The notes under the pieces are model-generated. The model had not been told where the DNA came from. It worked only from the letters and a program-made list of their open reading frames with translations, and searched no databases. The position numbers and the translations under genes were made by a program. Positions 36,629 to 46,294 of a stretch of DNA of 64,000 nt are shown here, piece by piece. The stretch's first letter is position 1; every line of letters starts with the position of its first letter. Source of the DNA: Sva-07 sp963741755 (GTDB taxonomy: Bacteria; Actinomycetota; Acidimicrobiia; Acidimicrobiales; Ilumatobacteraceae); assembly GCA_963741755.1 (NCBI GenBank), contig CAVUJG010000004.1, positions 62,001 to 126,000 of the forward strand, given 5' to 3'.

Positions 36629-36639
36629 GTGGGAGGCGC

Positions 36640-39180
36640 TCAGGTGATCGTGATGCGGATGCGTGAGTGTTCGTCGGTGGCTGACGCGGCGAACACGAGG
36701 TCGTACTCTCCCGGCTCGATCAGCCAGTCGCCGGTCGCGGTATCCCAGTGATGGAACGCGTCGGGCCCGAACTCGAGTGCCGTCGTCGACGTCGCACCCG
36801 CGGCGACCACGACCTTGGCCCACGCCTTGAGTTCCTTCGGCGGCCGCAGCGCCCGTGGCGCTACGGGAGCGACGTAGCCCTGCACGACGACGGTCGTGTC
36901 GCGGTCGCCGGTCGCAGTGATCGGCATCGACACGGTGACGCTGTCGCCGGAGGCGATCGACGTTGCGCTTGCGGTGGGTGCCCCCCACTCGGCGGTGCCG
37001 TAGCTCAGGCCATGCCCGAACGGGAACCGGGTGCCCAAGCCCCGAGCGTCGTAGCTGCGGTAGCCCATGAACAGGCCTTCGCCATAGCGCTGCGTGCCGG
37101 CGCCGGTGCTGTCGTGGTCGGGTTGGTGATGCAGGAAGGCGGGATGGTCGGCGAGTCGTGCGGGGATCGTCGTCGGCAGCCGGCCGCCGGGGTCGGCGAC
37201 GCCGAGCAGCACGTCGACGAGTGCCTCGGCCTGCTCCTGACCGGCGAAGAACGAGGTGAGGATCGCGGGAGCCGAACCCGGATCGTCCGAGTCTGCCCAG
37301 TCCATGGTCACCGGCGAGCCGGCGTTCACGATCACCGCAGTGTTCGGGTTCGCAGCGACGACGCGGCGGACGAGCTCGTCCTGGCGCCCTGGCAGATCCA
37401 TCGTCGTGCGGTCGTGTCCCTCGGTCTCCCATTCGTCGTTCGTGCCAACCACCACGACCGCCACATCGGCCTCGGCGGCGGCAGCGACCGCACGGTCCAT
37501 CAGGTCGGCAGGCTCCGGCGAACGAATTCCGACGCGGATCGCGGCGAACCCGTTGCCCGACGCCGTGGCGAAACCGATGTGCATCGGTACGGGAACCCCG
37601 GCTCGGCACTCGATGTCGTGGGTGACTTCGATGCTGCCGTAGCCGAAGAACTCCTCGCTGCGTGGCAGGGTCATCTCCCGGTCGGCGAGCACGTCCTCGA
37701 AACCGTCGCCGGTGTCGAGGGCGACGGCCATCGGCCCGGTGGTCACGACGCCGATCGTGTGGAGACCGTCGACGTCGGGAACGAACGACCCTTCGACTCG
37801 CGCGGAGAACTTGCGGGGATCGACGCCGGCGGGAACCGACCCGAAGAAGCGAACGAGGGTGGTCGAGGTGGGCTGCTCGAGGACGGCGTCCCCGGTCCAG
37901 TCGCTGCCGTTGACATACGAGACGGTGAGCCCGCGCTCGCCCGTCGGGCTGAGCAACTGTCCCTTGTGAACCACCGGGGTCAGGCGGTCGATGCGGACGC
38001 CGGGCTCGTACGTGATCGTGGCGTCGGTGGTGGTGCCGGGCCCGATGCGATCGGTCAGTGCGGCGAGCAGCGTCCGGTGGCCGAACGGGGTGAGGCTCGC
38101 CGACCCGCCGCCCATGCACCGGTCGATGTCGGCGTTCGGACCTATCACGGCCACCTTGCGGATCGTCGATGCGTCGATGGGAAGCACCGCTGCGAGGTCG
38201 GAGCCGGACGAGCGAGCGATCGGCGCGTTGCGCAGCAGCACCGTTCCGGCGACGGCCGCCCGACGGGTGAGGGCGCGCTCGGCGGGATCGTCGATCGACT
38301 GCTCGTCGACGTCGGCCGACCGTTCGTCGGCGCGCACACGGTTTGCCAGGACGAGCAACTCGCGCACGAGGCGGTCGACCTGTGCTTCGTCGACCTCACC
38401 GCGTTCGACCGCTGCCATCAGCTTGTCGCCGTAGATCCGTACAGGTCCGGGCATTTCGAGGTTGAGTCCGGCGTTGGCGGCCGGTGCTGCGTCGTGGACG
38501 CCGTACCAGTCGGAGACGACGAATCCGTCGAAGCCCCACTCGTCGCGCAGGATCTCGGTGAGCAGGCGCCGATTCTGAGCGGCGTGTTCACCGTCGAGCT
38601 TGTTGTACGAACTCATGATGCCCCACGCCTGGGCATCCTTGACGGTGAGTTCGAACGGGCGCAGGTACAGCTCGCGCAGCGTGCGCTCGTCGACGTCGAC
38701 GTCGACCGACATCCGCTCGATCTCGGTGTCGTTCGCCACGAAGTGCTTGACCGTCACGGCGACGTCGTGCGACTGCACGCCGCGCACCCAGGCCGAGGCG
38801 AGCGCGCCGGTGAGTTCGGGGTCCTCGCTGTAACACTCGAACGTGCGCCCGCCGACCGGCGTGCGGTGCAGGTTGACCGTGGGGCCGAGCACGATGTGCG
38901 CGCCCTTGCGGACTGCTTCGGTTCCGACGAGCGCGCCGAGTTCGAGCGCCAGATCGGGGTCCCAGGTGGCACCGGTCGTGATGCCCGACGGCATCACGAC
39001 GCCTGGCGTGCCCGCGCCGCCGTGGCCCTCGCCTCGGACCCCGTTGGGTCCGTCGGACATCTTCAGCTGAGGGACCCCGGCCTCCGGGAACGCCTCGGTT
39101 CGCCACGTGGTCAGACCGGCGACCAGCCGGCACTTGTCGTCGAGAGAGAGTGCAGCCAGCGCTGCGTCGATGTCGATCAC
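36640..39180 (-). CDS. Glycoside hydrolase family 3 with inserted PA14-like domain
   Basis: 846 residues. The N-terminal barrel has FVANDTEIERMSVDVDVDER and the nucleophile Asp at about residue 224 in GFVVSDWYGVHDAAP. The second domain contains PADLMDRAVAAAAEADVAVV and the likely acid/base Glu in NDEWETEGHDR. Residues about 390-560 are a PA14-like insert (PTSTTLVRFFGSVPAGV, PDVDGLHTIGVVTTG), as in beta-glucosidases with carbohydrate-binding loops. A fibronectin-III-like C-terminus follows. Expected to release terminal sugars from oligosaccharides. There is no signal peptide, so it is probably cytoplasmic. Confidence 0.9.
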   Translation of the reverse strand: MIDIDAALAALSLDDKCRLVAGLTTWRTEAFPEAGVPQLKMSDGPNGVRGEGHGGAGTPGVVMPSGITTGATWDPDLALELGALVGTEAVRKGAHIVLGPTVNLHRTPVGGRTFECYSEDPELTGALASAWVRGVQSHDVAVTVKHFVANDTEIERMSVDVDVDERTLRELYLRPFELTVKDAQAWGIMSSYNKLDGEHAAQNRRLLTEILRDEWGFDGFVVSDWYGVHDAAPAANAGLNLEMPGPVRIYGDKLMAAVERGEVDEAQVDRLVRELLVLANRVRADERSADVDEQSIDDPAERALTRRAAVAGTVLLRNAPIARSSGSDLAAVLPIDASTIRKVAVIGPNADIDRCMGGGSASLTPFGHRTLLAALTDRIGPGTTTDATITYEPGVRIDRLTPVVHKGQLLSPTGERGLTVSYVNGSDWTGDAVLEQPTSTTLVRFFGSVPAGVDPRKFSARVEGSFVPDVDGLHTIGVVTTGPMAVALDTGDGFEDVLADREMTLPRSEEFFGYGSIEVTHDIECRAGVPVPMHIGFATASGNGFAAIRVGIRSPEPADLMDRAVAAAAEADVAVVVVGTNDEWETEGHDRTTMDLPGRQDELVRRVVAANPNTAVIVNAGSPVTMDWADSDDPGSAPAILTSFFAGQEQAEALVDVLLGVADPGGRLPTTIPARLADHPAFLHHQPDHDSTGAGTQRYGEGLFMGYRSYDARGLGTRFPFGHGLSYGTAEWGAPTASATSIASGDSVTVSMPITATGDRDTTVVVQGYVAPVAPRALRPPKELKAWAKVVVAAGATSTTALEFGPDAFHHWDTATGDWLIEPGEYDLVFAASATDEHSRIRITIT

Positions 39181-39198
39181 GGTGCGAGTGTGCCAGGG

Positions 39199-39229
39199 AT
39201 TACATCGCGGGTCTGACCCCTGATGTAAT
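39199..39229. repeat. Palindrome family 1, single copy
   Basis: ATTACATCGCGGGTCTGACC continuing to CCTGATGTAAT, imperfect palindrome of 31 bp. It lies between the FadH/OYE gene stop and the GH3 gene start, which run in the same direction. The core is identical to the left copy at 7970. Confidence 0.85.
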
Positions 39230-39231
39230 TC

Positions 39232-41178
39232 TCACACCGCAGCGCCGGCGCGTTCGCCTTCGACGACGGCGGCGTGGGCTCGACGCGGAGCGACACAGTC
39301 GCCGACACGCTCGACGCTGACGCCGGCGTTCTTCAGGTCGTGGTAGAGCCACTCGACCGGATTGGCGTGCACGGCGAGCACCACCCAGTCGGGAGTACGG
39401 GTGACATTGGTGCCGGTCGGGTGGTGCAGGAGGGTGAGCGTGCGGCCCTCCATCGCCATCGGCACGAGGTCGGTCGTCTGCACGATCCCCTTCTCGCCCG
39501 CGCGAATCCACCAGTTCTCCATGTCGAGCGTGATGCCGAGGTCCTGGCCGACGACCATCCCCTGCGTGATCACCTCGACGTTGCAGCCACGATCGGCGAG
39601 CACCTCGGCGGTCGACGTTGCATGGTGGAAGCCGATCTCGTCGATCACCACGACCTCACCGAACGGCTGCACCGAACCGTCGAGCACCTGGCGAACGTCG
39701 ATGACATTGTCGGCATCGTCAGGCACCCAGTAGGGACGTGCGGCCTCGGCGCCGGCTGCGACGATCACATGGTCGGGCTGCTTCTCATCGACGAGGCCCG
39801 GCCACACACCGACGCCGTACTCGATTTCGACGCCAAGGCGCCGACACTCGGTGAGCTGGTTGCGGATCATGTCGCCGAACTCCGCCCGGTTCGGCACCGA
39901 CGCGGCGAGCCGCACCTGTCCGCCCGCTACCGAGTCCTTCTCGTACACGGTCACCTGGTGGCCGTTGCGACGAGCAGCGATCGCTGCCTGCAGGCCCGCC
40001 GGCCCCGCTCCGACGACCATCACCGACTTGGGCTTCGAGGTCAGCCGGACGGTTCCGACGCCCTCGGACTCTCGGCCCGTGCGGGGGTTCTCGATGCAAC
40101 CGAGCCAGCGGTTCAGACCCATCCGGCCCACGCACTCCTGGTTGCACGAAAGGCACAGTCGGGTTTCGTCGGTGGCTCCGGCACGGGCCTTGGCGACGAA
40201 GTCGGCGTCGGCGATCTGCCCGCGCACGACGCCGACGAGGTCACAGTGACCCTCGGCCAGGGCTCGCTCGGCCTGCAGGGGATCCTTGAACCGGCCGACC
40301 CCGACCACCGGGAGATCGACGGCCTTGCGGATCGCCGAGGGGATGAACATCGCGTAGCCCGGCGGGATGTGCATCGATGCTTCGATCATGAACAGGCTTG
40401 CCGTGGCCACGCCGATCGAGGTGTTGATGTAGTCGACCTGGCCGGTGGCCTCGACGATCTGGGAGATCCGAACGGCGTCGTCGATCGTCGTGCCGTGCTC
40501 GATCAACTCGTCGCCGCAGATCCGCACGCCGAGGGCCATGCCACGCCCGATCTCCTTGCGGACCGCAGCGACGATCTCGACGAGCAGCCGTGCCCGGTTC
40601 TCGAGCGACCCGCCGTACTCGTCGGTGCGATGGTTGGTGGCGGGGGAGAGGAAGCCTCGCACGATCGAGCTGTGCGAGCACTGCAGTTCGATGCCGTCGA
40701 ATCCGCCCTCGGCGCAGTGCTCGGCGACGAGCGCGTAGCCGGCGACGATCTCGTCGATCTCAGCGTGCGTGACGGCCTTGGGGACCTCACGGAACAACGG
40801 GTCGGCGACCGGAGACGGGCCCCACACCGGTAGGCGCGAGTACATCGACGACGCCTGGCCACCGTTGTGGTTGATCTGCGCGAAGATCGGCACCCGGTGA
40901 CGGTGCACCGCATCGGTGATCTTGCGGTAGCCGGGGATCACCTCGCGATGGAAGCCGTGGATCAGCTTCTCGTAGGGCCAGTCGGTCGGATGCGTCGAGT
41001 GTTCCTCGGTGATGATGAGACCGGTGCCACCCGCGGCGCGGGCGCCGTAGTAGGCCGCGTGCTGCTCGGTCGGCAGGCCATCGCGCGCATAGTTCGTGAG
41101 GTGCGCGGAGAACACGATGCGGTTGCGCACCTCGACGGGGCCGAGCTGCTGCGGGGTCCAGAGGTACCGGTACGCCAT
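39232..41178 (-). CDS. FadH/Old-Yellow-Enzyme family oxidoreductase
   Basis: 648 residues from the ATG at 41178. Residues 1-360 are the FMN barrel: RNRIVFSAHLTNYARDGLP, INHNGGQASSM, and RTDEYGGSLENRARLL. A Cys cluster (LCLSCNQECVGRMGLNRWLGC) binds an iron-sulfur centre as in 2,4-dienoyl-CoA reductase. Residues 390-648 are an FAD/NAD domain with VMVVGAGPAGLQAAIAA. Such three-part enzymes reduce enoyl or dienoyl substrates. Mycofactocin-associated members of this family exist, and the mycofactocin genes 3 kb away make that link plausible. Confidence 0.88.
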   Translation of the reverse strand: MAYRYLWTPQQLGPVEVRNRIVFSAHLTNYARDGLPTEQHAAYYGARAAGGTGLIITEEHSTHPTDWPYEKLIHGFHREVIPGYRKITDAVHRHRVPIFAQINHNGGQASSMYSRLPVWGPSPVADPLFREVPKAVTHAEIDEIVAGYALVAEHCAEGGFDGIELQCSHSSIVRGFLSPATNHRTDEYGGSLENRARLLVEIVAAVRKEIGRGMALGVRICGDELIEHGTTIDDAVRISQIVEATGQVDYINTSIGVATASLFMIEASMHIPPGYAMFIPSAIRKAVDLPVVGVGRFKDPLQAERALAEGHCDLVGVVRGQIADADFVAKARAGATDETRLCLSCNQECVGRMGLNRWLGCIENPRTGRESEGVGTVRLTSKPKSVMVVGAGPAGLQAAIAARRNGHQVTVYEKDSVAGGQVRLAASVPNRAEFGDMIRNQLTECRRLGVEIEYGVGVWPGLVDEKQPDHVIVAAGAEAARPYWVPDDADNVIDVRQVLDGSVQPFGEVVVIDEIGFHHATSTAEVLADRGCNVEVITQGMVVGQDLGITLDMENWWIRAGEKGIVQTTDLVPMAMEGRTLTLLHHPTGTNVTRTPDWVVLAVHANPVEWLYHDLKNAGVSVERVGDCVAPRRAHAAVVEGERAGAAV

Positions 41179-41215
41179 GGCGCCGCCAACGGTACCGCGC
41201 AATCGGTTGGGCAGG

Positions 41216-42055
41216 TCAGTTCGGTGGGCCTGCCAGGACTCGATCGAGGTGACGCTCGAACGGGACGGTGGGGTCGTCGAGCGAGTCGATCCACCAGGTC
41301 ATCCCGCCGTCCACGAGATGCCCGATCTTGTCCGAGGTCTCTGCGTCGGCGGCGGCCGGGCTGCGATCGACGAAACAGGCGTCGAACGGCTCGTCGGTGC
41401 TGCGATGCACTCCGACGGCGGCGACGCACTCGGTGAATTCGTCGACCGAGAGGTACCCGCCGGCCTTGGCGACCGGCCACACCCCGTCGAACCGGGCAGC
41501 GCGGCGAAATGGTGCTCCGCCTGGCCACCCGCCGGCGACCCAGATCGGGATCCGTCCGTGTACCGGGGTGGGACGGAACTCGACGTCGTCGATCGTCACC
41601 TGATCGCCTCGGTACGAGACCGCCTCACCCGACCACAACAGTTGCAATGCCTCGAGCGACTCGTCGAGCAACGCCGCTCGACGCTTCGGGTCGGCGTCCT
41701 CGCCGAAGCGTGTGAACTCGTCGTCGGGAGCGCCCAGGCCGACACCGAGCCGCAGTCGTCCGCCGCACAGCCGGTCGAGGGTGACCGACTGTCGTGCGAC
41801 CACCGAGACTCGTCGTCGAGCGAGCGGTGTGACCATCGGGCCGAGGATGATCCGCTCGGTCGTCATGGCGACCGCCGCCAGCGACACCCATGGATCGACC
41901 ATCGGCTGCCAGGGCTGCCGACGGATGACGTGATCCCACAGGAAGAAGCCATCCCACCCCGAGGCTTCAGCGGCGGCGGCGAGATCGGCGAGGCGACGCG
42001 GGTCAGCGAAGTCGCCGCCGTTTGGTACGCCCAGCCCGAACTTCGGCGCGGTCAT
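41216..42055 (-). CDS. LLM class F420-type oxidoreductase
   Basis: 279 residues. Luciferase-like barrel: FGLGVPNGGDFADPRRLADL, ASGWDGFFLWDHVIRR, ERIILGPMVTPLARR, GGRLRLGVGLGAPDDEF and PIWVAGGWPGGAPFRRAARF. It fits the F420-dependent branch. Its ATG overlaps the upstream methyltransferase stop (ATGA), so the two genes form a transcription unit. The substrate is unknown; the pairing suggests a shared small-molecule pathway but nothing more can be said. Confidence 0.82.
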   Translation of the reverse strand: MTAPKFGLGVPNGGDFADPRRLADLAAAAEASGWDGFFLWDHVIRRQPWQPMVDPWVSLAAVAMTTERIILGPMVTPLARRRVSVVARQSVTLDRLCGGRLRLGVGLGAPDDEFTRFGEDADPKRRAALLDESLEALQLLWSGEAVSYRGDQVTIDDVEFRPTPVHGRIPIWVAGGWPGGAPFRRAARFDGVWPVAKAGGYLSVDEFTECVAAVGVHRSTDEPFDACFVDRSPAAADAETSDKIGHLVDGGMTWWIDSLDDPTVPFERHLDRVLAGPPN

Positions 42056-42801
42056 CGCTCGTCGGTCCGCCGGTAGACCGACACGTGGTGGGCGCTGTCG
42101 TCGGTGAACGCCGTGCCGGTCATGTCGCCGAGCCGAGCATCGAGATGCATCCCCGCCGCGGCGGCCATCGAGTCGAGCTGCTCGGGTGTGGCCCACCGGA
42201 TCGACCACGGCCGCAATCGAACGCCGCCGGCTTCGGAGAACTGGACGAACTGTCCCTCGGCGACCTGCTCGTCCGGGCGATTCACCGACACCGACAGCAC
42301 GACGTGGTCGACGGCCATCGAGCGCACGGTCACCTCCGACGATCCGTCGGTCGCGTCGGCGTGGGGCACGAATGCCTCGACGACGAACGCGCCGCCGGGA
42401 GCGAGTCGTTTCGCGACTCGTTGGAAAAGGCTCGGCTGGTCCTGTTCTCCGAGCAGGTTGAAAATCGTGTTGTAGGCGACGAGCACGGCGTCGAACGGTC
42501 CGGCGGGGAGGTCCCCGGCGATGTCTCCGAGGACCGCCTCGACCGTGCTGGCGGTGTCTCGTTCGCGCAGCTTGGCGAGCATGGCCTCGCTGCTGTCGAT
42601 GCCGACGACGCGCAGACCCGCCGCAGCCATCGGCACGGCCAGGCGGCCCGTGCCGACCCCGAGTTCGAGCACACGCCCCTCGCCACCGGCGACGTCGACC
42701 ACGCGCCGGACGGTTGCATCGACGTCGGTGACGTCGGCGTACCACTCGTCGTACACGTCGGCGAACCCCTCGCCGTAGGACCGGTGGTCGTATCCCCGCA
42801 C
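42052..42801 (-). CDS. Class I SAM-dependent methyltransferase
   Basis: 249 residues. Opens with YDHRSYGEGFADVYDEWY, common to this methyltransferase group. Motif I is VLELGVGTGRLAVPMAAAG, then the acidic loop VVGIDSSEAML and AVLVAYNTIFNLL. Substrate unknown. It is coupled to an LLM oxidoreductase gene downstream by a 4-bp overlap and is divergent from the cysteine desulfurase across a gap of about 90 bp that holds two palindromes. Confidence 0.82.
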   Translation of the reverse strand: MRGYDHRSYGEGFADVYDEWYADVTDVDATVRRVVDVAGGEGRVLELGVGTGRLAVPMAAAGLRVVGIDSSEAMLAKLRERDTASTVEAVLGDIAGDLPAGPFDAVLVAYNTIFNLLGEQDQPSLFQRVAKRLAPGGAFVVEAFVPHADATDGSSEVTVRSMAVDHVVLSVSVNRPDEQVAEGQFVQFSEAGGVRLRPWSIRWATPEQLDSMAAAAGMHLDARLGDMTGTAFTDDSAHHVSVYRRTDER

Positions 42802-42822
42802 CCGAACGAGGCTACGGCGGAA

Positions 42823-42883
42823 TTACATCAGGGGTCAGACCCGCGATGTAACGATTACATCGCGGGTCTGACCCCTGATGTAA
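42823..42883. repeat. Palindrome family 1, inverted pair in a divergent region
   Basis: Two 29-bp imperfect palindromes, 42823-42851 and 42855-42883, in opposite orientation with spacer CGA. The second unit equals the left copy at 7970. Unlike the other pair, this one sits between divergent genes, about 20 bp upstream of one gene start and less than 10 bp upstream of the other. Confidence 0.88.
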
Positions 42884-42891
42884 TCGGTAGC

Positions 42892-44076
42892 GTGGCCGAG
42901 GTGACGGAGCCTGCCATCACCTACCTCGACCATGCTGCGTCGACGCCGATGCGCGCCGAGGCGGTCGAGGCGATGATGCCGTACCTCTCCGAGCTGTACG
43001 CCAACCCGTCGGGTTCGCACCGCTTCGCTCGGCAGGCACGTCAGGCCGTCGACGAGTCCCGTGACACGGTTGCGAACGTCGTCGGCTGCCACCCCAACGA
43101 GGTCGTGTTCACCGGCTGCGGCACCGAGAGCGACAACATGGCGATCACCGGGGCGATCGCACGGCGTGGCGGCGTCGCCGTGTGCCCGGCCGTCGAACAT
43201 CACGCGGTGCTGCACGTCGTCGAGCACCTCGGTGAGCAGGGACGGGTTGTCGGCGTCGACCGGTTCGGGCGCGTCGATCTCGACGAACTCACGGCCGTAC
43301 TCGATGCCACGCCGGACGTCTCGATCGTCAGCGTGATGGCGGTCAACAACGAAGTCGGCACGATCACCGACATCGCCGACGTCGCTCGAGTCGTGCGCCG
43401 CCATGCGCCCGACGCGCTGCTGCACACCGACGCGGTCCAGTCCGCCTGCTGGCTCGACCTGCGCGAGATCACACCGCACGTCGACCTGCTGTCGCTCAGT
43501 GCCCACAAGTTCGGCGGTCCGAAGGGCGTCGGGGTGCTCGTCGAGCGGGGAGGCCCGAAGGTCGATGCGTTGATCATCGGCGGCGGTCAGGAACGCGAGC
43601 GTCGCAGCGGCACCCACAACACGGCGGGGATCGTGGCCGCGGCGGTCGCGCTCGACCTCACCGATCGTGACCGGACTGCGGAGAACGTGCGTCTGGCGAT
43701 TCTGCGCGATGCGCTCGTCAGCGGGTTGCAAGGTCGGCTCGATGACGTCATCGAGACCGTGCCGCCCGAACACAAGGTCGCTGGTTCCGCCCACGTCTGC
43801 ATCGCCGGCATCGAATCCGAGGCGCTGCTGTTCCTGCTCGACGAGGCGGGCGTCTGTGCGTCGGCTGCGTCGGCGTGTGCGAGCGGTGCGATGGAGCCGT
43901 CGCACGTCCTCGCTGCGATGGGCGTCGATCGTTCGAAGGCGCTCGGCTCGCTGCGGCTCACGCTCGGCCACACCACCACGGCGGCCGACGTCGATCGGGC
44001 GATCGACGTGATCGGCGCCTCGGTCGACCAGCTTCGTCGGCGGATGGCGTCGGCCCCGGTCGCGAGCTCGTCATGA
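42892..44076 (+). CDS. Cysteine desulfurase (NifS/IscS-like)
   Basis: About 394 residues from a GTG at 42892; a GTG at 42901 is equally possible. The PLP Lys lies in SLSAHKFGGPKGVGVL. The catalytic Cys loop is ASAASACASGAMEPSH, near residue 325. YLDHAASTPM and THNTAGIVAAA are family motifs. The enzyme takes sulfur from cysteine as a persulfide. Its stop overlaps the mnmA start (ATGA), so it very probably feeds sulfur to tRNA thiolation. Confidence 0.92.
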   Translation: MAEVTEPAITYLDHAASTPMRAEAVEAMMPYLSELYANPSGSHRFARQARQAVDESRDTVANVVGCHPNEVVFTGCGTESDNMAITGAIARRGGVAVCPAVEHHAVLHVVEHLGEQGRVVGVDRFGRVDLDELTAVLDATPDVSIVSVMAVNNEVGTITDIADVARVVRRHAPDALLHTDAVQSACWLDLREITPHVDLLSLSAHKFGGPKGVGVLVERGGPKVDALIIGGGQERERRSGTHNTAGIVAAAVALDLTDRDRTAENVRLAILRDALVSGLQGRLDDVIETVPPEHKVAGSAHVCIAGIESEALLFLLDEAGVCASAASACASGAMEPSHVLAAMGVDRSKALGSLRLTLGHTTTAADVDRAIDVIGASVDQLRRRMASAPVASSS

Positions 44077-45119
44077 AGGTGATGTGCGCGATGAGCGGCG
44101 GGGTCGACTCGTCGGTCGCGGCGCTGTTGCTGCAGCGCGCGGGCCACGAGGTCGTCGGCGTCACGATGAAGCTGTGGGGCGGCGACAGCGACACCGGTTG
44201 TTGTTCGGTCTCCGACGTCGACGATGCCCGCCGGGTCGCCCAGCAGCTCGGGATCGATCACCTCGTGTTCAACTTCGGCGACGACTTCGACGAGCACGTC
44301 GTTGGGCCGTACGTCGATGCGCACACCCGTGGCGTGACGCCGAATCCCTGTATCGAGTGCAATCGGTCGGTGAAGTTCGCGCGCCTTGCCGAGCGCGCCG
44401 ACCTGCTCGGCTTCGACTCGGTTGCCACCGGCCACCACGCCAACATCGGGCGGACCACCGACGGCCGATACACGCTCGAGCGCGGGTCCGATTCGGCGAA
44501 GGACCAGAGCTATGTCGTGCACATGCTCGACCAGGCGCAGCTCGCCCGCACGATGTTCCCTGTCGGCGGCATGCAGAAGGCCGACCTGCGAGCGCTCGCC
44601 GCGTCGATCGATCTGCGCACGGCCACCAAGCCCGACAGTCAGGATGTGTGCTTCATCACGTCCACCGGTGGTCGCACGTCGTTCCTCGGCGACCGGATCC
44701 CGTTCCGGTCAGGCACGGTGGTCGACACTGACGGCAACCGGGTCGGCGAGGTCGAGTCGGTCGAGTTGGTCACCGTCGGCCAGCGCAAGGGCATCGGTCT
44801 GCCCGGCGGTGGCCCGAAGCGCTACGTCGTCGACGTCGACACCGCCTCGGCGACCGTCACCGTCGGCACCGACACCGACCTGTTGCGTGACCAGCTGACC
44901 GTCGACCGGATGAGTTGGGTCGCCACGCCGGTCGAGGGCAAGGTGCTCGTGCAGTGCAGCGCCCACGGCCGAGCGCTGCCCGCCACGCTCGACCGGGTCG
45001 ACGACGGTTCGATCGTCGTGACCTGGGACGAACCGCAGCGACGGATCGCTCCCGGCCAGAGCGTCGTCGCCTACGACCCGACGAACACCCGGGTTCTCGG
45101 CGGCGGCATCTGCCGCTGA
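44073..45119 (+). CDS. mnmA: tRNA 2-thiouridylase (MnmA)
   Basis: 348 residues. The PP-loop is VMCAMSGGVDSSVAALLL. TPNPCIECNRSVKF carries the first active-site Cys and SQDVCFIT the second, near residue 192. DSAKDQSYVVHML is also conserved. MnmA puts sulfur on U34 of Glu, Gln and Lys tRNAs using a persulfide relay. The coupled upstream cysteine desulfurase is the likely donor, and no TusA relay gene is seen. The C-terminal beta-barrel (residues 270-348) is intact. Confidence 0.94.
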   Translation: MKVMCAMSGGVDSSVAALLLQRAGHEVVGVTMKLWGGDSDTGCCSVSDVDDARRVAQQLGIDHLVFNFGDDFDEHVVGPYVDAHTRGVTPNPCIECNRSVKFARLAERADLLGFDSVATGHHANIGRTTDGRYTLERGSDSAKDQSYVVHMLDQAQLARTMFPVGGMQKADLRALAASIDLRTATKPDSQDVCFITSTGGRTSFLGDRIPFRSGTVVDTDGNRVGEVESVELVTVGQRKGIGLPGGGPKRYVVDVDTASATVTVGTDTDLLRDQLTVDRMSWVATPVEGKVLVQCSAHGRALPATLDRVDDGSIVVTWDEPQRRIAPGQSVVAYDPTNTRVLGGGICR

Positions 45120-45139
45120 CGGTCACCGCCGCGCCTGCT

Positions 45140-45197
45140 CGTCGGGGTCGGGTCCGGACGGACAGGGTGAGCGTCGGGGTCGGGTCCGGACGGACAG
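45140..45197. repeat. Direct repeat of 26 bp, two copies
   Basis: The same 26 bp (starting CGTCGGGGTCGGGTCCGGAC) occurs at 45140-45165 and 45172-45197, with a period of 32 bp. Each contains the palindrome GTCCGGAC. The region lies between the convergent mnmA and membrane-protein genes. Confidence 0.85.
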
Positions 45198-45200
45198 TCT

Positions 45201-46109
45201 CTACGAGACGGGAAGGCCGCGGGCGCGCGCGGAGCGCAGTGCCCGGCCGGGGCGGCTCGGGGCGATCAGGAACGAGCGCAGGTGGATCGCCTTGCCGTTC
45301 GGTTCCGCAGGCGTGAAGGCAAAGACGGCGGTCACCGATTCGGTGGTGGCGATCTCGACGGCATAGCCGCTTGCCGGTCCGGTCAAGTCGGCCGCCTCGG
45401 TGTCGGCCGGTGCGAGGCCGATCGAGGCCACCTGGGCGGTGCGCAGTGGGAACGTGTCGGCGAGCACCACCGGATCGTGGATGACCACGCCGGCCGGAAC
45501 GAGCACGAACCACCGCAACGACAACCGGTGCCACCGAGGGCCGAGAAACACGACGCCCGCGATCGCGAGCAAGCTCAGCAGCACGCCGACGATCCACGAT
45601 TGGGCCGCCAGCAGCAGTGGCCCGGCGATCAACGCCGGGGCCCACACGACCCAGGCAACAATCGCCGCCAGCCCGGCGCCCACCGGGAACCGCAACGGAA
45701 AGCGCTCCTCGTCGCCGTACGCCGATGCCTGCACCCACTGCCGCCCGAACTCCGCCGTCATCACCGCAGCGACGGTGATGATCGCCGGCGTGCCCAGCAG
45801 GAGCAGGTCGACCGCCGGCGCGCCGCCGATTCCGGCGGTGATCGTTGCCGCGATGGCCAGCGGTATCACCACTCGAACGACCGTGAGCGCCCACACCGAA
45901 GCGATCGCCAGGCCGAGCGCTGCGACGGCCCACAGACCCCAACCGCCGATTGCCGCCGTCCACGCCACGGCCGAACTCCGACCCTCGACAGCCGCTTCGA
46001 TCGCGGTCCCGCCGACGACCGCCACCACGATCCACGCCACCCGAGCCACCCACGGGGTGAGGCGGGCAAGACGATCGATCGGTTCGTCGGGAGCTGTCGC
46101 CATCCCCAC
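45201..46109 (-). CDS. Hypothetical membrane protein
   Basis: 302 residues (a start at residue 3 is possible). Five or six hydrophobic segments in the first 180 residues, then a cytoplasmic or extracellular C-terminal part from about residue 190 with RWFVLVPAGVVIHDPVVLAD. I do not recognise a family with confidence. Its start region faces the MetE-like gene across 185 bp with no obvious ORF. Confidence 0.6.
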   Translation of the reverse strand: MGMATAPDEPIDRLARLTPWVARVAWIVVAVVGGTAIEAAVEGRSSAVAWTAAIGGWGLWAVAALGLAIASVWALTVVRVVIPLAIAATITAGIGGAPAVDLLLLGTPAIITVAAVMTAEFGRQWVQASAYGDEERFPLRFPVGAGLAAIVAWVVWAPALIAGPLLLAAQSWIVGVLLSLLAIAGVVFLGPRWHRLSLRWFVLVPAGVVIHDPVVLADTFPLRTAQVASIGLAPADTEAADLTGPASGYAVEIATTESVTAVFAFTPAEPNGKAIHLRSFLIAPSRPGRALRSARARGLPVS

Positions 46110-46294
46110 AGGTTGCCGTGCTCGGAGCCGCGCGCAACACGATCGAGACGTGAAGTCGTCCCTCGTTGATTGTGTCGGGGGTCACCAGGAACGGATTCGG
46201 ACATCGCCCACGCAGCGTGGAACGATGCAGAGATCCCAGTTCGGCGCCCGCCGGGCTGGCAAAATTGTGGGGGATCACCGATGGGAGGTGTGTC

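Noticed and set aside
36748..39216. 822-codon open frame opposite the GH3 gene
   Set aside because: Antisense shadow: the GH3 gene shows nucleophile, acid/base and PA14 segments and this frame shows none.
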